Shown piece by piece: positions 7,899 to 15,881 of a stretch of 36,119 nucleotides of DNA. Numbering within the stretch: the stretch's first letter is position 1; each line of letters begins with the position of its first letter. The notes below the pieces were generated by a model. That model saw only the letters and a list, made by a program, of their open reading frames with translations, had not been told where the DNA came from and did not search any database. Where the stretch lies: NCBI RefSeq assembly GCF_000423265.1, contig NZ_AUHQ01000022.1:1-36119 (forward strand). The letters run 5' to 3'. The DNA is from Ligilactobacillus saerimneri DSM 16049. GTDB taxonomy: Bacteria > Bacillota > Bacilli > Lactobacillales > Lactobacillaceae. The translations under genes were made by a program, and so were the position numbers.

Positions 7899-9065
7899 AT
7901 GCAGGAAAGTGAGCCGGTAAGAGTGTACTACTGTACACAAATAAAGACGCAAACGAGAGAATTGCTCTATACAATAAGAAATAAGGAACTGGCGAAAATT
8001 GCTCCAAGGATGGTGCTATATGATCTAGCGGGACAACCGTTTCGAGTTAAAGGCATTGCTCACATGTGTTACCGGACTGAAGTTTTAACCACTTGCAAAT
8101 ATAGCGAGCTACAAACAATGATAATGTTAGAGTCGTTAAGTGGTGCGCGGGTTGTAGGAAATATCCTTACTCGCGATAAGCAACAAATTGGCTTTATCTT
8201 TTGTGCCCATCCGCTAACATCCCGAAAACCAGATGATGATTATCGGGATGAATATCTGGCAGTCAAGGATGATTTTCCATGTGCGTTAATTGACTATGAT
8301 GCTTTACAAGCAGGAAAGTTAAAGTTATCGGGGAAAATCAGTGGTGTCATGATTTATCGTGGGTGGATGTTACGTCCTGAAGTTTACCGTAGATTTTATC
8401 AGTTACTTGCAGATAGGAGAATATATTTACTTAATGATCCCGAAGCATATGAACACTATCATTTATTACCTAACTGGTACCCAGATATAGAAAGGGGGCA
8501 AACGCCCCTATCCTATTGGACTAAAGGCGTTACTCCAGAGAGTATTTCTAAGCTAATAGCGCCCCTCAAGGGGAAATATATTGTTAAAGACTATGTTAAA
8601 AGCCGTAAGCATGAGTGGTATGATGCGGCATATATTCCTGATATTAAAAATCGGGATGAAGCCCTACGGGTAATCAATAATTTCATTCACCGTCAGGGGG
8701 AGAGCTTGGTCGGTGGGATAGTCCTCCGCAAATTTGAGCGATTACAGCAAGTTGGTTACCATGCGCAAAGCGGTATGCCTCTTTCTGAAGAGTATCGCCT
8801 CTTTATTTTTGGAGGAACAATCATGACATTGGATGATTATTGGCTTCATGGCGAAGGACAGGGGATAACGCTGGAGGAACGACAGTGGTTGGAGCAAAGC
8901 GCTCAAAAGATAGCAAGTGGTCTGGTTACACTTGATGTTGCACGAAAAGCAGATGGAAAACTAATAATTATGGAGATGGGGGATGGGCAAGTTTCAGGGC
9001 TGCAAGAGTTAGATCCATGTGATTTTTATCACAGTTTAAAGCAACAGTTGCGACTAATTCACTAA
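7899..9065 (+). CDS. ATP-grasp enzyme of the R2K clade (predicted peptide/amino-acid ligase)
   Basis: A 388-residue protein with a C-terminal ATP-grasp fold. The lysine pair K230-D-Y-V-K234 followed by SRKHEW (235-240) matches the two-lysine RAGNYA signature that names the R2K clade, which includes eukaryotic CDC123. An acidic Mg-binding block E359-M-G-D362-G-Q-V-S-G-L lies near the end, and EEYRLFIFGG is about residue 300. ATP-grasp enzymes make carboxylate-amine bonds via acyl phosphate; R2K members are predicted, not shown, to tag proteins. The first ~130 residues form an extra region I do not recognise. The gene starts 19 bases after the RNA-repair stop behind GGGAGGA, so the two are surely co-expressed. 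No signal peptide or membrane segment is visible. The substrate is unknown. Confidence 0.78.
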   Translation: MQESEPVRVYYCTQIKTQTRELLYTIRNKELAKIAPRMVLYDLAGQPFRVKGIAHMCYRTEVLTTCKYSELQTMIMLESLSGARVVGNILTRDKQQIGFIFCAHPLTSRKPDDDYRDEYLAVKDDFPCALIDYDALQAGKLKLSGKISGVMIYRGWMLRPEVYRRFYQLLADRRIYLLNDPEAYEHYHLLPNWYPDIERGQTPLSYWTKGVTPESISKLIAPLKGKYIVKDYVKSRKHEWYDAAYIPDIKNRDEALRVINNFIHRQGESLVGGIVLRKFERLQQVGYHAQSGMPLSEEYRLFIFGGTIMTLDDYWLHGEGQGITLEERQWLEQSAQKIASGLVTLDVARKADGKLIIMEMGDGQVSGLQELDPCDFYHSLKQQLRLIH

Positions 9066-9162
9066 ATCCAAGTCTAGTTGATCTAATTACATTTATACGT
9101 ATGCTAGTAGACAGAGTGTAGGAATAAAAATTGGAGAATTGATTGAAAGGATTGACGGGAAA

Positions 9163-9870
9163 ATGAAAAGAGTTACTAAGGGAATTGATGCACCTTGGGG
9201 ACTATTAGGTATGTTAGTCGCAGCTGTAATTTTTTTGTTCGAAGCATGACGATCAGGAATTGTCCTGAATTATCTTTAGGGGCTATTGGTTCTGTGCTCA
9301 GCTGCCACATATTGGCATACGACAACGCGTGGCAAGTATCAGATCGGAATAACCGCAATTAAGCAACTAGCCATCAAGCCAACTGACCAGGTTTTAGATT
9401 TAGGAACTGGGCATGGCTTTTTGCTATTGGAAGTGGCAAAGTATTTACGAGCTCCTGGTCAAGTGGCAGGTATTGACATTTGGAGTCAAAAAGATCAATC
9501 ACGTAATTCATTGCAAGCGACACAAAATAATATCAAAGTTGTAGAGGTTGATGCAGTAGCAACAGTCAAAACGGCTGATATGCTAAATCTTCCGTTTGCT
9601 GATCAGAGCTTTGATAAGATTGTGACAAGCTTTGCATTGCATAATCTCAAAACCAAAGCGCAACGAAAACAGGCACTACAAGAGGCATTACGGGTATTAA
9701 AACCAGGTGGAAAATTGCTAATAATTAATTTGATTTTTGGTAAAGAGTACCAAACTGCTCTGACAGATATGGGAGTTAGTCAAACGACATGTCGCGGAGC
9801 TGGTTTCAACGGTTGGTGGGGTGGCTCGTGGATGATGACAACAATTGTTACTGCTACAAAAAATGAATAA
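9163..9870 (+). pseudogene. Class I SAM-dependent methyltransferase, N-terminal anchor interrupted by two stops
   Basis: The reading frame from ATG 9163 encodes MKRVTKGIDAPWGLLGMLVA and the start of a hydrophobic segment. It then meets TGA at 9247 and TAG at 9277 and continues in the same frame with LLVLCSAATYWHTTTRGKYQ and an apparently intact Rossmann methyltransferase domain: motif I VLDLGTGHGFLLLEVA, AGIDIW, LPFADQSFDKIV, and LRVLKPGGKLLI. Members of this family I know have a short membrane hairpin before SAATYLHTT, so the two stops fall in that hairpin. A shorter soluble enzyme might still be made from TTG 9286 (194 residues), but no good ribosome-binding site is seen there. It follows the RNA-repair genes and ends at a strong terminator. 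The methyl acceptor is unknown. Confidence 0.75.
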
Positions 9871-9878
9871 AGCAACGT

Positions 9879-9915
9879 AAAAAGCTCTGGGAATTAAGTT
9901 TTCTCAGAGCTTTTT
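9879..9915. terminator. Bidirectional hairpin terminator
   Basis: An A-rich left arm with GCTCTG (from 9879) pairs with CAGAGC followed by five T (to 9915). It lies between the methyltransferase and the converging DUF1836 gene, and the A/T tails allow use on both strands. Confidence 0.8.
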
Positions 9916-9933
9916 AGCTGTTATTAACCGTTA

Positions 9934-10446
9934 TCAGCCATGCTTTGTATGGGCAGCAACAAAATACATGTCAATGTATACTTTATAACAAACGGTCATG
10001 ATGATACTGCGTAACATTTTTTTATATTCGTTATGGTCATGTCCAATTTCATCTAAATTTTCCTTCAGACCAAAAACATAAGCCAAAACATTTTCCAGTT
10101 CGCAAACAAAGTAATCATAGGCAACTGCGGTTGAGTATGTCTGGCGTTGTAATTTGATTGCAACTTTTAGGTCGTTAAGAGGAAGAACATTTTTAGCTAC
10201 TGCAATAAAGAAAAGTTCAGCCAATTGTTCAGCAGTATAACGCTTTTTGACGGGACGCTGGATCAGTTTGTGTTTAACATAGTTGCTGACCATTGAGCTC
10301 GTGATCTTGACGTCGCCCAAAGGAGCAAGGTAATCATGTAGGTAAAGGGTTACTTGATCTAAATATAGTTCCACTGTGGGGAGTTCGTGATACCGGGGTA
10401 ACTGAAATTTCTGAATAGCTTGTTGCATTTTTTCTTCTCGATCCAT
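9934..10446 (-). CDS. DUF1836 domain protein
   Basis: A 170-residue protein of the DUF1836 family, common in Firmicutes; molecular function unknown. The segment ITSSMVSNYVKHKLI...KKRYTAEQLAELFFIAVAKNVLPLNDL looks like a MerR-type winged helix-turn-helix, in which a site is chosen and read with a following helix, so a transcription-regulator role is plausible. The frame is open further upstream, but the start is placed at ATG 10446 (MDREEKMQQAI). This is because GAGG lies about 9 bases upstream on that strand and the extension would run through the promoter. It diverges from the degV gene; the same pairing occurs in other lactobacilli, which suggests it may control that neighbour. Confidence 0.8.
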   Translation of the reverse strand: MDREEKMQQAIQKFQLPRYHELPTVELYLDQVTLYLHDYLAPLGDVKITSSMVSNYVKHKLIQRPVKKRYTAEQLAELFFIAVAKNVLPLNDLKVAIKLQRQTYSTAVAYDYFVCELENVLAYVFGLKENLDEIGHDHNEYKKMLRSIIMTVCYKVYIDMYFVAAHTKHG

Positions 10447-10470
10447 TAATAAAACCTCACTTATAAGTAA

Positions 10471-10499
10471 AGTATATAAAAACTTGAAACATTTCTCAA
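10471..10499 (-). promoter_or_regulatory. Promoter of the DUF1836 gene
   Basis: Read on the minus strand, TTGAGA (10499-10494) and TATACT (10476-10471) are 17 bases apart, about 25 bases upstream of the chosen ATG. Confidence 0.65.
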
Positions 10500-10532
10500 G
10501 GTATAACCTTAATAAGAGTTTTTTGAAAACCG

Positions 10533-10559
10533 TTGACAATGTTTGAGATACGATATAAG
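10533..10559 (+). promoter_or_regulatory. Promoter of the degV gene
   Basis: A perfect -35 TTGACA (10533-10538) is followed by GATATAAG, with TATAAG at 10554-10559 (15-base spacer, shorter than ideal). It lies about 40 bases before degV and back-to-back with the DUF1836 promoter. Confidence 0.5.
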
Positions 10560-10596
10560 CTGAATGCGATCATAAAATGAACAGGAAGATTAAAAT

Positions 10597-11436
10597 ATGA
10601 AAAAAATTATTACTGATTCGGCAGCTAATATATTTGCGAACAACATTAATGAAATTCCCCATCAAAGTGTTAGTCTGGCATTGCTATGTGGGCAAGAAAC
10701 ATTTTGGGATACCCCGGATTTTGACAAGGAAAGCTTTAAGCAAAAAATACAAATGGAAAAAATACCAGTGAAAACAGCTTGCCCCAGTGCGGAGAGCTAC
10801 TTGCAGGCATTTGGAGATGCTGATGAAGTATATGTTTTTACCATTTCAGCAGCTCTGTCGGGTTCGTATAATGCTGCGCAAGTTGCCAAAGAGATGGCTC
10901 AGGAGAAAAATCCTCACCAAAAAATATATGTATTTGATACGCGGGCTGCTGGACCAACAGAACGAATGGCAGCTTATCAGGCAAGTTTATTGATTAATGA
11001 AGGACAGAGATTTAGTGATATTTGTGTAGCAATAGAAAATTATCTAGCGCAGGCTAAAGTCTTTTTTATTCTTAAATCACTAACTAATTTAGCTAATAAC
11101 GGTCGGGTTAACAAATCAATTGCCAAAGTTGCACACGCATTGAATATTAATGTGTTAGGTTGGGCAACGCCTGAGGGACAAATTGAGCAACTGACCAAAA
11201 GTCGTGGAGCCAAAGGAGCCCGTAAAAAGCTGTTGGCATTGCTTGAACAGGTCAACTTTGATGAGAAAAAATTGGTTATCGACCATGCTGACAATTTAGC
11301 GGGAGCGGAAGCATTGAAAGAATTGATTCAAGCAAAATATCCTGCTTGCCACGTTGAAATCGGACAATGTCAGGCCTTATGCCGCTTTTATGCTGAAGAA
11401 GGTGGCTTGATTATTGGGTGTACTGTCACCCAATAA
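10597..11436 (+). CDS. DegV family fatty-acid-binding protein (FakB-like)
   Basis: A 279-residue cytoplasmic protein of the DegV/FakB family, which binds a fatty acid and presents it to the kinase FakA for phosphorylation and membrane lipid synthesis. Family marks: an N-terminal I-I-T-D-S-A-A-N (residues 4-11), KTACPSAESYLQAF (about 60-73) where the family has T-S-x-P-S, TISAALSGSYNAAQVA (about 88-103), and a C-terminal GGLIIGCTV. Length is normal. The start is ATG 10597 behind AGGAAG. No FakA gene is nearby, and which fatty acid it prefers cannot be read. It is divergent from the DUF1836 gene. Confidence 0.87.
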   Translation: MKKIITDSAANIFANNINEIPHQSVSLALLCGQETFWDTPDFDKESFKQKIQMEKIPVKTACPSAESYLQAFGDADEVYVFTISAALSGSYNAAQVAKEMAQEKNPHQKIYVFDTRAAGPTERMAAYQASLLINEGQRFSDICVAIENYLAQAKVFFILKSLTNLANNGRVNKSIAKVAHALNINVLGWATPEGQIEQLTKSRGAKGARKKLLALLEQVNFDEKKLVIDHADNLAGAEALKELIQAKYPACHVEIGQCQALCRFYAEEGGLIIGCTVTQ

Positions 11437-11452
11437 TGAATGGAAGTTTTTT
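11411..11452 (+). terminator. Possible terminator overlapping the degV stop codon
   Basis: A 10-bp stem (TTATTGGGTG at 11411-11420 with its complement at 11427-11436) lies in the last codons of degV. Six T follow only after a gap of about 10 bases, so this is an imperfect terminator; it may instead protect the mRNA 3' end. Confidence 0.35.
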
Positions 11453-11483
11453 ACGTAGCAATAACTTATTATCCGAAATTTTT

Positions 11484-11512
11484 TTGTAATTAAACCGGTT
11501 ACTTGATATAAT
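11484..11512 (+). promoter_or_regulatory. galU promoter
   Basis: TTGTAA (11484-11489), a 17-base spacer and a perfect TATAAT (11507-11512). It gives a transcript start near 11519 and a leader of about 60 bases before galU. Confidence 0.75.
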
Positions 11513-11522
11513 TAGCGTGATT

Positions 11523-11552
11523 GAAACTAACGATAGGTTTGGGTTTAGTTTC
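11523..11552 (+). promoter_or_regulatory. Leader hairpin upstream of galU
   Basis: GAAACTAA (11523-11530) and TTAGTTTC (11545-11552) form a perfect 8-bp stem with a 14-base loop at the very 5' end of the predicted galU mRNA, ahead of the ribosome-binding site GAGGAG. It could stabilise the mRNA or be an operator; there is no T-run, so it is not a terminator. Confidence 0.45.
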
Positions 11553-11579
11553 GTAATTACTATTTGAGGAGTAAGTTAT

Positions 11580-12452
11580 ATGAAAGTTAGAAAAGCTGTT
11601 ATTCCTGCTGCGGGGTTAGGGACACGTTTCTTACCAGGTACTAAAGCTGTGCCTAAAGAAATGTTTCCTATTATTGATAAACCAACTATTCAATATATTG
11701 TTGAAGAAGCGCGTAAATCAGGTATCGAAGATATTCTGGTAATCACAGGGAAAAACAAGCGTCCGATTGAAGATCATTTTGATTCTGTGCCTGAATTAGA
11801 GCAAAACCTAAAAGCCAAGGGTAAGCATGAGTTACTGGAAAAAGTTGAAGAAACAACGGATATCAACCTGTACTTTATTCGGCAGTCGCATCCGCGGGGC
11901 TTAGGCGATGCCGTTTTAATGGCCAAGGATTTTATTGGAGACGAACCATTTGTGGTAATGCTGGGTGATGATTTGATGGAAGACGATGTTCCATTGACCA
12001 AGCAATTAATGGATCGTTATGAAGAAACCCATGCTTCTACTTTGGCAGTAATGCGAGTTCCACATGATGAAGTGAACAAATACGGGATCATTGATCCGTC
12101 TGCTGAAACTAAGCCAGGCCTATATGATGTAACTAGATTTGTTGAAAAGCCAAACGTTGATGAAGCACCAAGTGATTTAGCAATTATTGGACGTTACTTA
12201 TTAACACCAGAGATTTTTGAAATGCTTGAAACTCAAGAACCAGGCCAAGGTAACGAAATTCAATTGACTGATTCAATTGATCGTTTGAATAAGATTCAAC
12301 GGGTCTTTGCTCACGAATTTAAAGGTCAGCGCTATGATGTAGGATATAAATTCGGTTATCTGAAGACTTCAATCCAATTTGGATTACGTCATCCTGAAAT
12401 TAAAGATGAACTGAAAGATTACATTAAGGAACTGGCTCAAGAAATCGAATAA
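11580..12452 (+). CDS. galU: UTP-glucose-1-phosphate uridylyltransferase
   Basis: Makes UDP-glucose from UTP and glucose-1-phosphate, the sugar donor for glycolipids, wall polymers and galactose metabolism. The 290-residue length is normal. The nucleotide-binding start [25 protein letters not shown] (from about residue 7) and [21 protein letters not shown] are characteristic. [10 protein letters not shown] (about 122-131), RFVEKP and [12 protein letters not shown] near 225-236 complete the family pattern. ATG 11580 follows GAGGAG. It has its own promoter and terminator. The UDP-glucose it makes would feed the diacylglycerol glucosyltransferases encoded near 29851-32076. Confidence 0.96.
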   Translation: MKVRKAVIPAAGLGTRFLPGTKAVPKEMFPIIDKPTIQYIVEEARKSGIEDILVITGKNKRPIEDHFDSVPELEQNLKAKGKHELLEKVEETTDINLYFIRQSHPRGLGDAVLMAKDFIGDEPFVVMLGDDLMEDDVPLTKQLMDRYEETHASTLAVMRVPHDEVNKYGIIDPSAETKPGLYDVTRFVEKPNVDEAPSDLAIIGRYLLTPEIFEMLETQEPGQGNEIQLTDSIDRLNKIQRVFAHEFKGQRYDVGYKFGYLKTSIQFGLRHPEIKDELKDYIKELAQEIE

Positions 12453-12460
12453 TGAGTGGC

Positions 12461-12492
12461 GAAAAGATTGGGACCGTCCCCAATCTTTTCTT
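12461..12492 (+). terminator. galU terminator
   Basis: A 12-bp stem (12461-12472 with 12479-12490) with a short loop and a T-rich tail lies directly after galU. Confidence 0.85.
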
Positions 12493-12514
12493 CATTTATT
12501 AAGAAAGGATCTCT

Positions 12515-13438
12515 ATGCACAAGCTACAATTAATTAAACAAAATTTACATAGGTATTTTCAAATTATGGCTGAACGCATAAAAGATGCCGATATTAACAA
12601 TTATTCAATTGTCATTGCGTACTATACTCTATTGGCAATTTTTCCCTTATTTATTTTGTTGGGAAGCGGGATCAAGGTTGTCGGAATTAATGCCCAAACG
12701 ATAATGACTTATGTTCGTTATTTGATTCCAGAAACAGTTTATGCGCTAATTGGTCCCTTTATTAAGGACTTTCTTCAAAATGGTTCGGTATCGTTGGTGT
12801 CTATCACTGGTATATTGACGCTATGGGCTGCTAGCCGTGGGATTAATGCTGTTAAGCGTGCGCTAAATTATTCTTTTGGGATTAAAGAAACACAACGTTA
12901 TCTCACTAGTCGAATCGTTTCAATGGTTCTAACTATTGCCTTCGGAATAATTATCTTTGTTATTTTTATTGCCTTTAGTTTTGGACAATTGATTTTAGAC
13001 TACATTATCCCGCGGTTCGATTTGCCATTGGATTGGTTGGAAACGTTTATGCGGTTGAAAACACCAACTGCTTTTATGGGGATTGCATTAGTATTAACAG
13101 CATTGTATTATATTATCCCTAATTGCCGAGTTCACTTGCGGACTATTATTCCAGGCTCGTTGTTGGCGACAACAGGGTGGCTTATCTTATCACAGGGGTT
13201 CTCTTTGTATATTAAATATTTTGCCAAAAGTGTTATGTCTTATGGGACAATTGGCACCTTTATTGTGTTGATGTTTTGGTTGAACTATTCAGCTTGGATC
13301 ATCATTTTTGGAGCTGTAGTTGGTGCCAGTAATGAATATTATTTTTACGACGGCATAACGATGAAAACAACTAGTATCAAGCATATTATTCAGCAGCAAG
13401 GTCAAAAGGTTGTTGGTAAGCACCAAGATGACGAATAG
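12515..13438 (+). CDS. YihY/BrkB family membrane protein
   Basis: A 307-residue polytopic membrane protein of the YihY/UPF0761 (formerly 'virulence factor BrkB/ribonuclease BN') family. Signs are the N-terminal YSIVIAYYTLLAIFPLFILLGS segment, the central LTLWAASRGINAVKRALNYSFGI motif, and about six hydrophobic segments with GTIGTFIVLMFWLNYSAWIIIFGA near the end. The C-terminal ~30 residues are hydrophilic. Function is not established; transport of a small molecule or lipid is suggested for relatives, and the old RNase BN label is known to be wrong. ATG 12515 follows AAAGGA. It is a single-gene unit between two hairpin terminators. Confidence 0.88.
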   Translation: MHKLQLIKQNLHRYFQIMAERIKDADINNYSIVIAYYTLLAIFPLFILLGSGIKVVGINAQTIMTYVRYLIPETVYALIGPFIKDFLQNGSVSLVSITGILTLWAASRGINAVKRALNYSFGIKETQRYLTSRIVSMVLTIAFGIIIFVIFIAFSFGQLILDYIIPRFDLPLDWLETFMRLKTPTAFMGIALVLTALYYIIPNCRVHLRTIIPGSLLATTGWLILSQGFSLYIKYFAKSVMSYGTIGTFIVLMFWLNYSAWIIIFGAVVGASNEYYFYDGITMKTTSIKHIIQQQGQKVVGKHQDDE

Positions 13439-13446
13439 TAAAGTAA

Positions 13447-13487
13447 AATGAGCGGAGAAGATTGGATTTCAATCTTTTCCGCTCATT
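13447..13487. terminator. Bidirectional terminator between yihY-like gene and recX
   Basis: A perfect 18-bp stem (13447-13464 with 13470-13487) has a 5-base loop. T-rich sequence on the minus side and TTTCTTT on the plus side suit termination of both converging genes. Confidence 0.75.
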
Positions 13488-13580
13488 GTTTCTTTAAAAA
13501 GCTTAAGATAAAGTAATTTTCTGCAAAGTTAGTAGCTTTTAGGCAGGCTTTCGCTTTAAATACTACTAATGAATAGTTAC

Positions 13581-14378
13581 TTAATAGTCATTATTTTCAG
13601 CAAAAAAACGATCAATAGTGTCACGCGCAAATCCGTGGCGGTAAAGGAGTTGTTTAAGTTTGAAAGCTCGGTCGGTGGGGGCTAAACGAGCTAGTTTATT
13701 TTGTTGCTTACCCACATAGGCTACAAGATGTTCATACTCTGCATCATCATCTTGAGTAAGGTTTAGTTGATCAATGACAGTGGCAATTATGTCATTATCA
13801 TATCCTTTTTGATATAAGCCACGTTTGATTTTTTGCATTTGGACGCGGAAAGGATCTTTCTGATACCGGCGGGCAAGCTTCTTTGCTAATTTACTTCCGT
13901 TGACTATTTGGTTAGCTGGAGCAAACTCCATCAATGCTTGTGTAATTAAAGCAGGAGCAATTCCTTTTTGAAGAAGCTTTTGCTGGAGATACTTAGGTCC
14001 TTTGTCGCTTAGTCGTGCCTGTGTGCGAACATAACTTTGAGCATAATTCAGGTCATTTAGGAGGTTAAGTTCCTTGAGTTTGGCAATAATCGCTTGCTCG
14101 TCAGTATCTTTTAGTTCAAATGTTTGCAAAAAAATACGGACTTCACGTTCACTTCGTAGTTGGCGTGAAAGGTAGTCAATGGCGTGTGATTTAGCCTGAG
14201 CTACTTGATCAGCTTGTTTGAGTTGAACGATTGCCTCTTCATCTAGTTCCATCCCTTTAGTGAGGTGAAACTGAATCAAGACATCTTCATTGAGGGCAAA
14301 AGCATACTTACCATCCAAGTAAATATTGTAGCGTCCTGGACGCTTTTGAGTTTTTATCATAGTTATTTTTTTAAACAT
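13581..14378 (-). CDS. recX: Recombination regulator RecX
   Basis: A 265-residue RecX family protein, which binds RecA filaments and limits recombination and SOS induction. It is long for RecX but normal for lactobacilli, with three tandem three-helix repeats. It shows ALNEDVLIQFHLTKGMELDEEAI (residues 28-50), then YLSRQLRSEREVRIFL, LNDLNYAQSYVRTQARLSDKGPKYLQQKLLQKGI, and KIKRGLYQKGYDNDIIATVIDQL, each typical. The start ATG 14378 is preceded by AGGAGGG on the minus strand. It diverges from an rRNA methyltransferase gene, a pairing often seen in this family. Confidence 0.92.
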   Translation of the reverse strand: MFKKITMIKTQKRPGRYNIYLDGKYAFALNEDVLIQFHLTKGMELDEEAIVQLKQADQVAQAKSHAIDYLSRQLRSEREVRIFLQTFELKDTDEQAIIAKLKELNLLNDLNYAQSYVRTQARLSDKGPKYLQQKLLQKGIAPALITQALMEFAPANQIVNGSKLAKKLARRYQKDPFRVQMQKIKRGLYQKGYDNDIIATVIDQLNLTQDDDAEYEHLVAYVGKQQNKLARLAPTDRAFKLKQLLYRHGFARDTIDRFFAENNDY

Positions 14379-14471
14379 TAATATCCCTCCTGCTGATAGT
14401 CATATTATTATGATAACAATTTTTATGTTATATTCCTATGTGGTGAAGATACAGGAGAAAAGGAGCAAAAC

Positions 14472-15860
14472 ATGAGAAAGAAACGTACAAATGGCCATAC
14501 ACAGATGTATGTTGGTCAGAAATTTCCTTTAACAATTAAACGCTTGGGAATCAACGGTGAAGGCATCGGCTACTATAAACGCAAGATTGTCTTCGTGCCC
14601 CAAGCTTTACCTGGTGAAATTGTGACTGCGAAGGTAACACAGGTTAAGAAAAATTATGCCCAAGCACAGGTTAATCGGATACGGCAGGCTAGCCCTGACC
14701 GAGTTACCCCCAGGGATAATTACGATGTGGGGGGAATTGAATTAGCACACCTTGCATATCCAGCACAATTACAGTTTAAGCGGGATGTAATTAAGCAAGC
14801 TCTAGCCAAGTTTAAACCACGTGCGTATGAAGAATACGATATTCGACCAACTTTAGGGATGGACGAACCATATTATTATCGGAACAAAGCACAATTTCAA
14901 GTGCGACGTGATGCAAACGGCCAAGTGGTAGCAGGACTTTATCGGCCTAATAGTCATCAGTTAGTGGATTTGCCAACATTTTCAACACAACGTCCTTTGA
15001 CTATGAAAATTATCCGTACAGTATGTTCAATTATTCAAAGTTTAGGCATGAGCACATACAACGAAAAAACCAACAAAGGGGCGGTAAAAACGATTGTTGT
15101 ACGCGAATCGTTTGCAACCGGACAAGCCCAGTTAGTGCTAGTAACTAATACTAAAGAATTACCGCAGCGGGAACAGTTTGTAGCTCAGGTACAAAGCAGA
15201 CTACCTGAAGTGGTTTCGCTAATGCATAATATTAACCCGGGACGGACATCGTTGGTGTGGGGAGAAGAAACCAAACATTTGTGGGGGCAGGAGTATATTA
15301 CAGAAAAGTTGGGGCAAATTACATTTCGGTTGTCGGCGCGCGCTTTCTTCCAATTAAATCCCGCACAAACTAAAGTTTTGTATGATGAAGTGAAAAAGGC
15401 TTTAGAATTGGCACCTAACGAAACCCTGATCGATGCTTATTGTGGTGTAGGGACCATTGGCTTGTACGTTGCCCGAGATGCTAAAGAAGTCCGCGGGATG
15501 GATATTATTCCGGAAGCAATTGCGGATGCGCGGGTAAATGCCCGCCTTTCAGGATTGAGTAATGTTCAATATGAGGTTGGTGGAGCAGAAAAGTGGATTC
15601 CGCAATGGAACCGTTTGGGTTTTGTTCCTGATGCATTAGTAGTGGATCCGCCACGGACAGGTTTGGACCAACAACTGATTGAGACAATTATTAAGTATCG
15701 CCCCCGCAAATTTGTTTATGTATCGTGCAATCCATCAACGTTAGCCCGTGATTTAGTACAACTGACAAAAGTATACGATGTGGAATACATTCAGTCAGTA
15801 GACATGTTTCCACAGACGGCACGTTGTGAGGCGGTCGTAAAGTTCTCACTGCGTGGATAA
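14472..15860 (+). CDS. 23S rRNA (uracil-C5) methyltransferase, RlmCD/TrmA family
   Basis: A 462-residue enzyme that methylates C5 of uracil in 23S rRNA with SAM; in Gram-positives one such enzyme (RlmCD) can serve two sites. An N-terminal TRAM domain is about residues 12-70. The SAM-binding motif IDAYCGVGTIGLYVA lies at about 316-330. VDPPRTGLD follows, and the catalytic Cys, near residue 419, is in VSCNPSTLARDL. The Fe-S cluster cysteines found in RumA-type enzymes before the HLxYPxQLxFK segment are missing here (DNYDVGGIELAHL), as in RlmCD. ATG 14472 follows AGGAG. The serine hydrolase gene begins 22 bases downstream, probably in the same operon. Confidence 0.9.
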   Translation: MRKKRTNGHTQMYVGQKFPLTIKRLGINGEGIGYYKRKIVFVPQALPGEIVTAKVTQVKKNYAQAQVNRIRQASPDRVTPRDNYDVGGIELAHLAYPAQLQFKRDVIKQALAKFKPRAYEEYDIRPTLGMDEPYYYRNKAQFQVRRDANGQVVAGLYRPNSHQLVDLPTFSTQRPLTMKIIRTVCSIIQSLGMSTYNEKTNKGAVKTIVVRESFATGQAQLVLVTNTKELPQREQFVAQVQSRLPEVVSLMHNINPGRTSLVWGEETKHLWGQEYITEKLGQITFRLSARAFFQLNPAQTKVLYDEVKKALELAPNETLIDAYCGVGTIGLYVARDAKEVRGMDIIPEAIADARVNARLSGLSNVQYEVGGAEKWIPQWNRLGFVPDALVVDPPRTGLDQQLIETIIKYRPRKFVYVSCNPSTLARDLVQLTKVYDVEYIQSVDMFPQTARCEAVVKFSLRG

Positions 15861-15881
15861 TATTTAGGGAGAGTAAGAGAA

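Noticed and set aside
9163-9870. The methyltransferase as the Hen1 partner of the RNA-repair enzyme
   Set aside because: Bacterial Hen1 is much larger and has its own motifs. This one has a membrane-anchor start and the small-molecule type Rossmann domain, and it is separated from the operon by about 100 bases. Physical nearness is the only link.
12515-13438. Ribonuclease BN annotation for the YihY/BrkB protein
   Set aside because: That label came from a mistaken assignment in E. coli; the protein is clearly a polytopic membrane protein without nuclease motifs.
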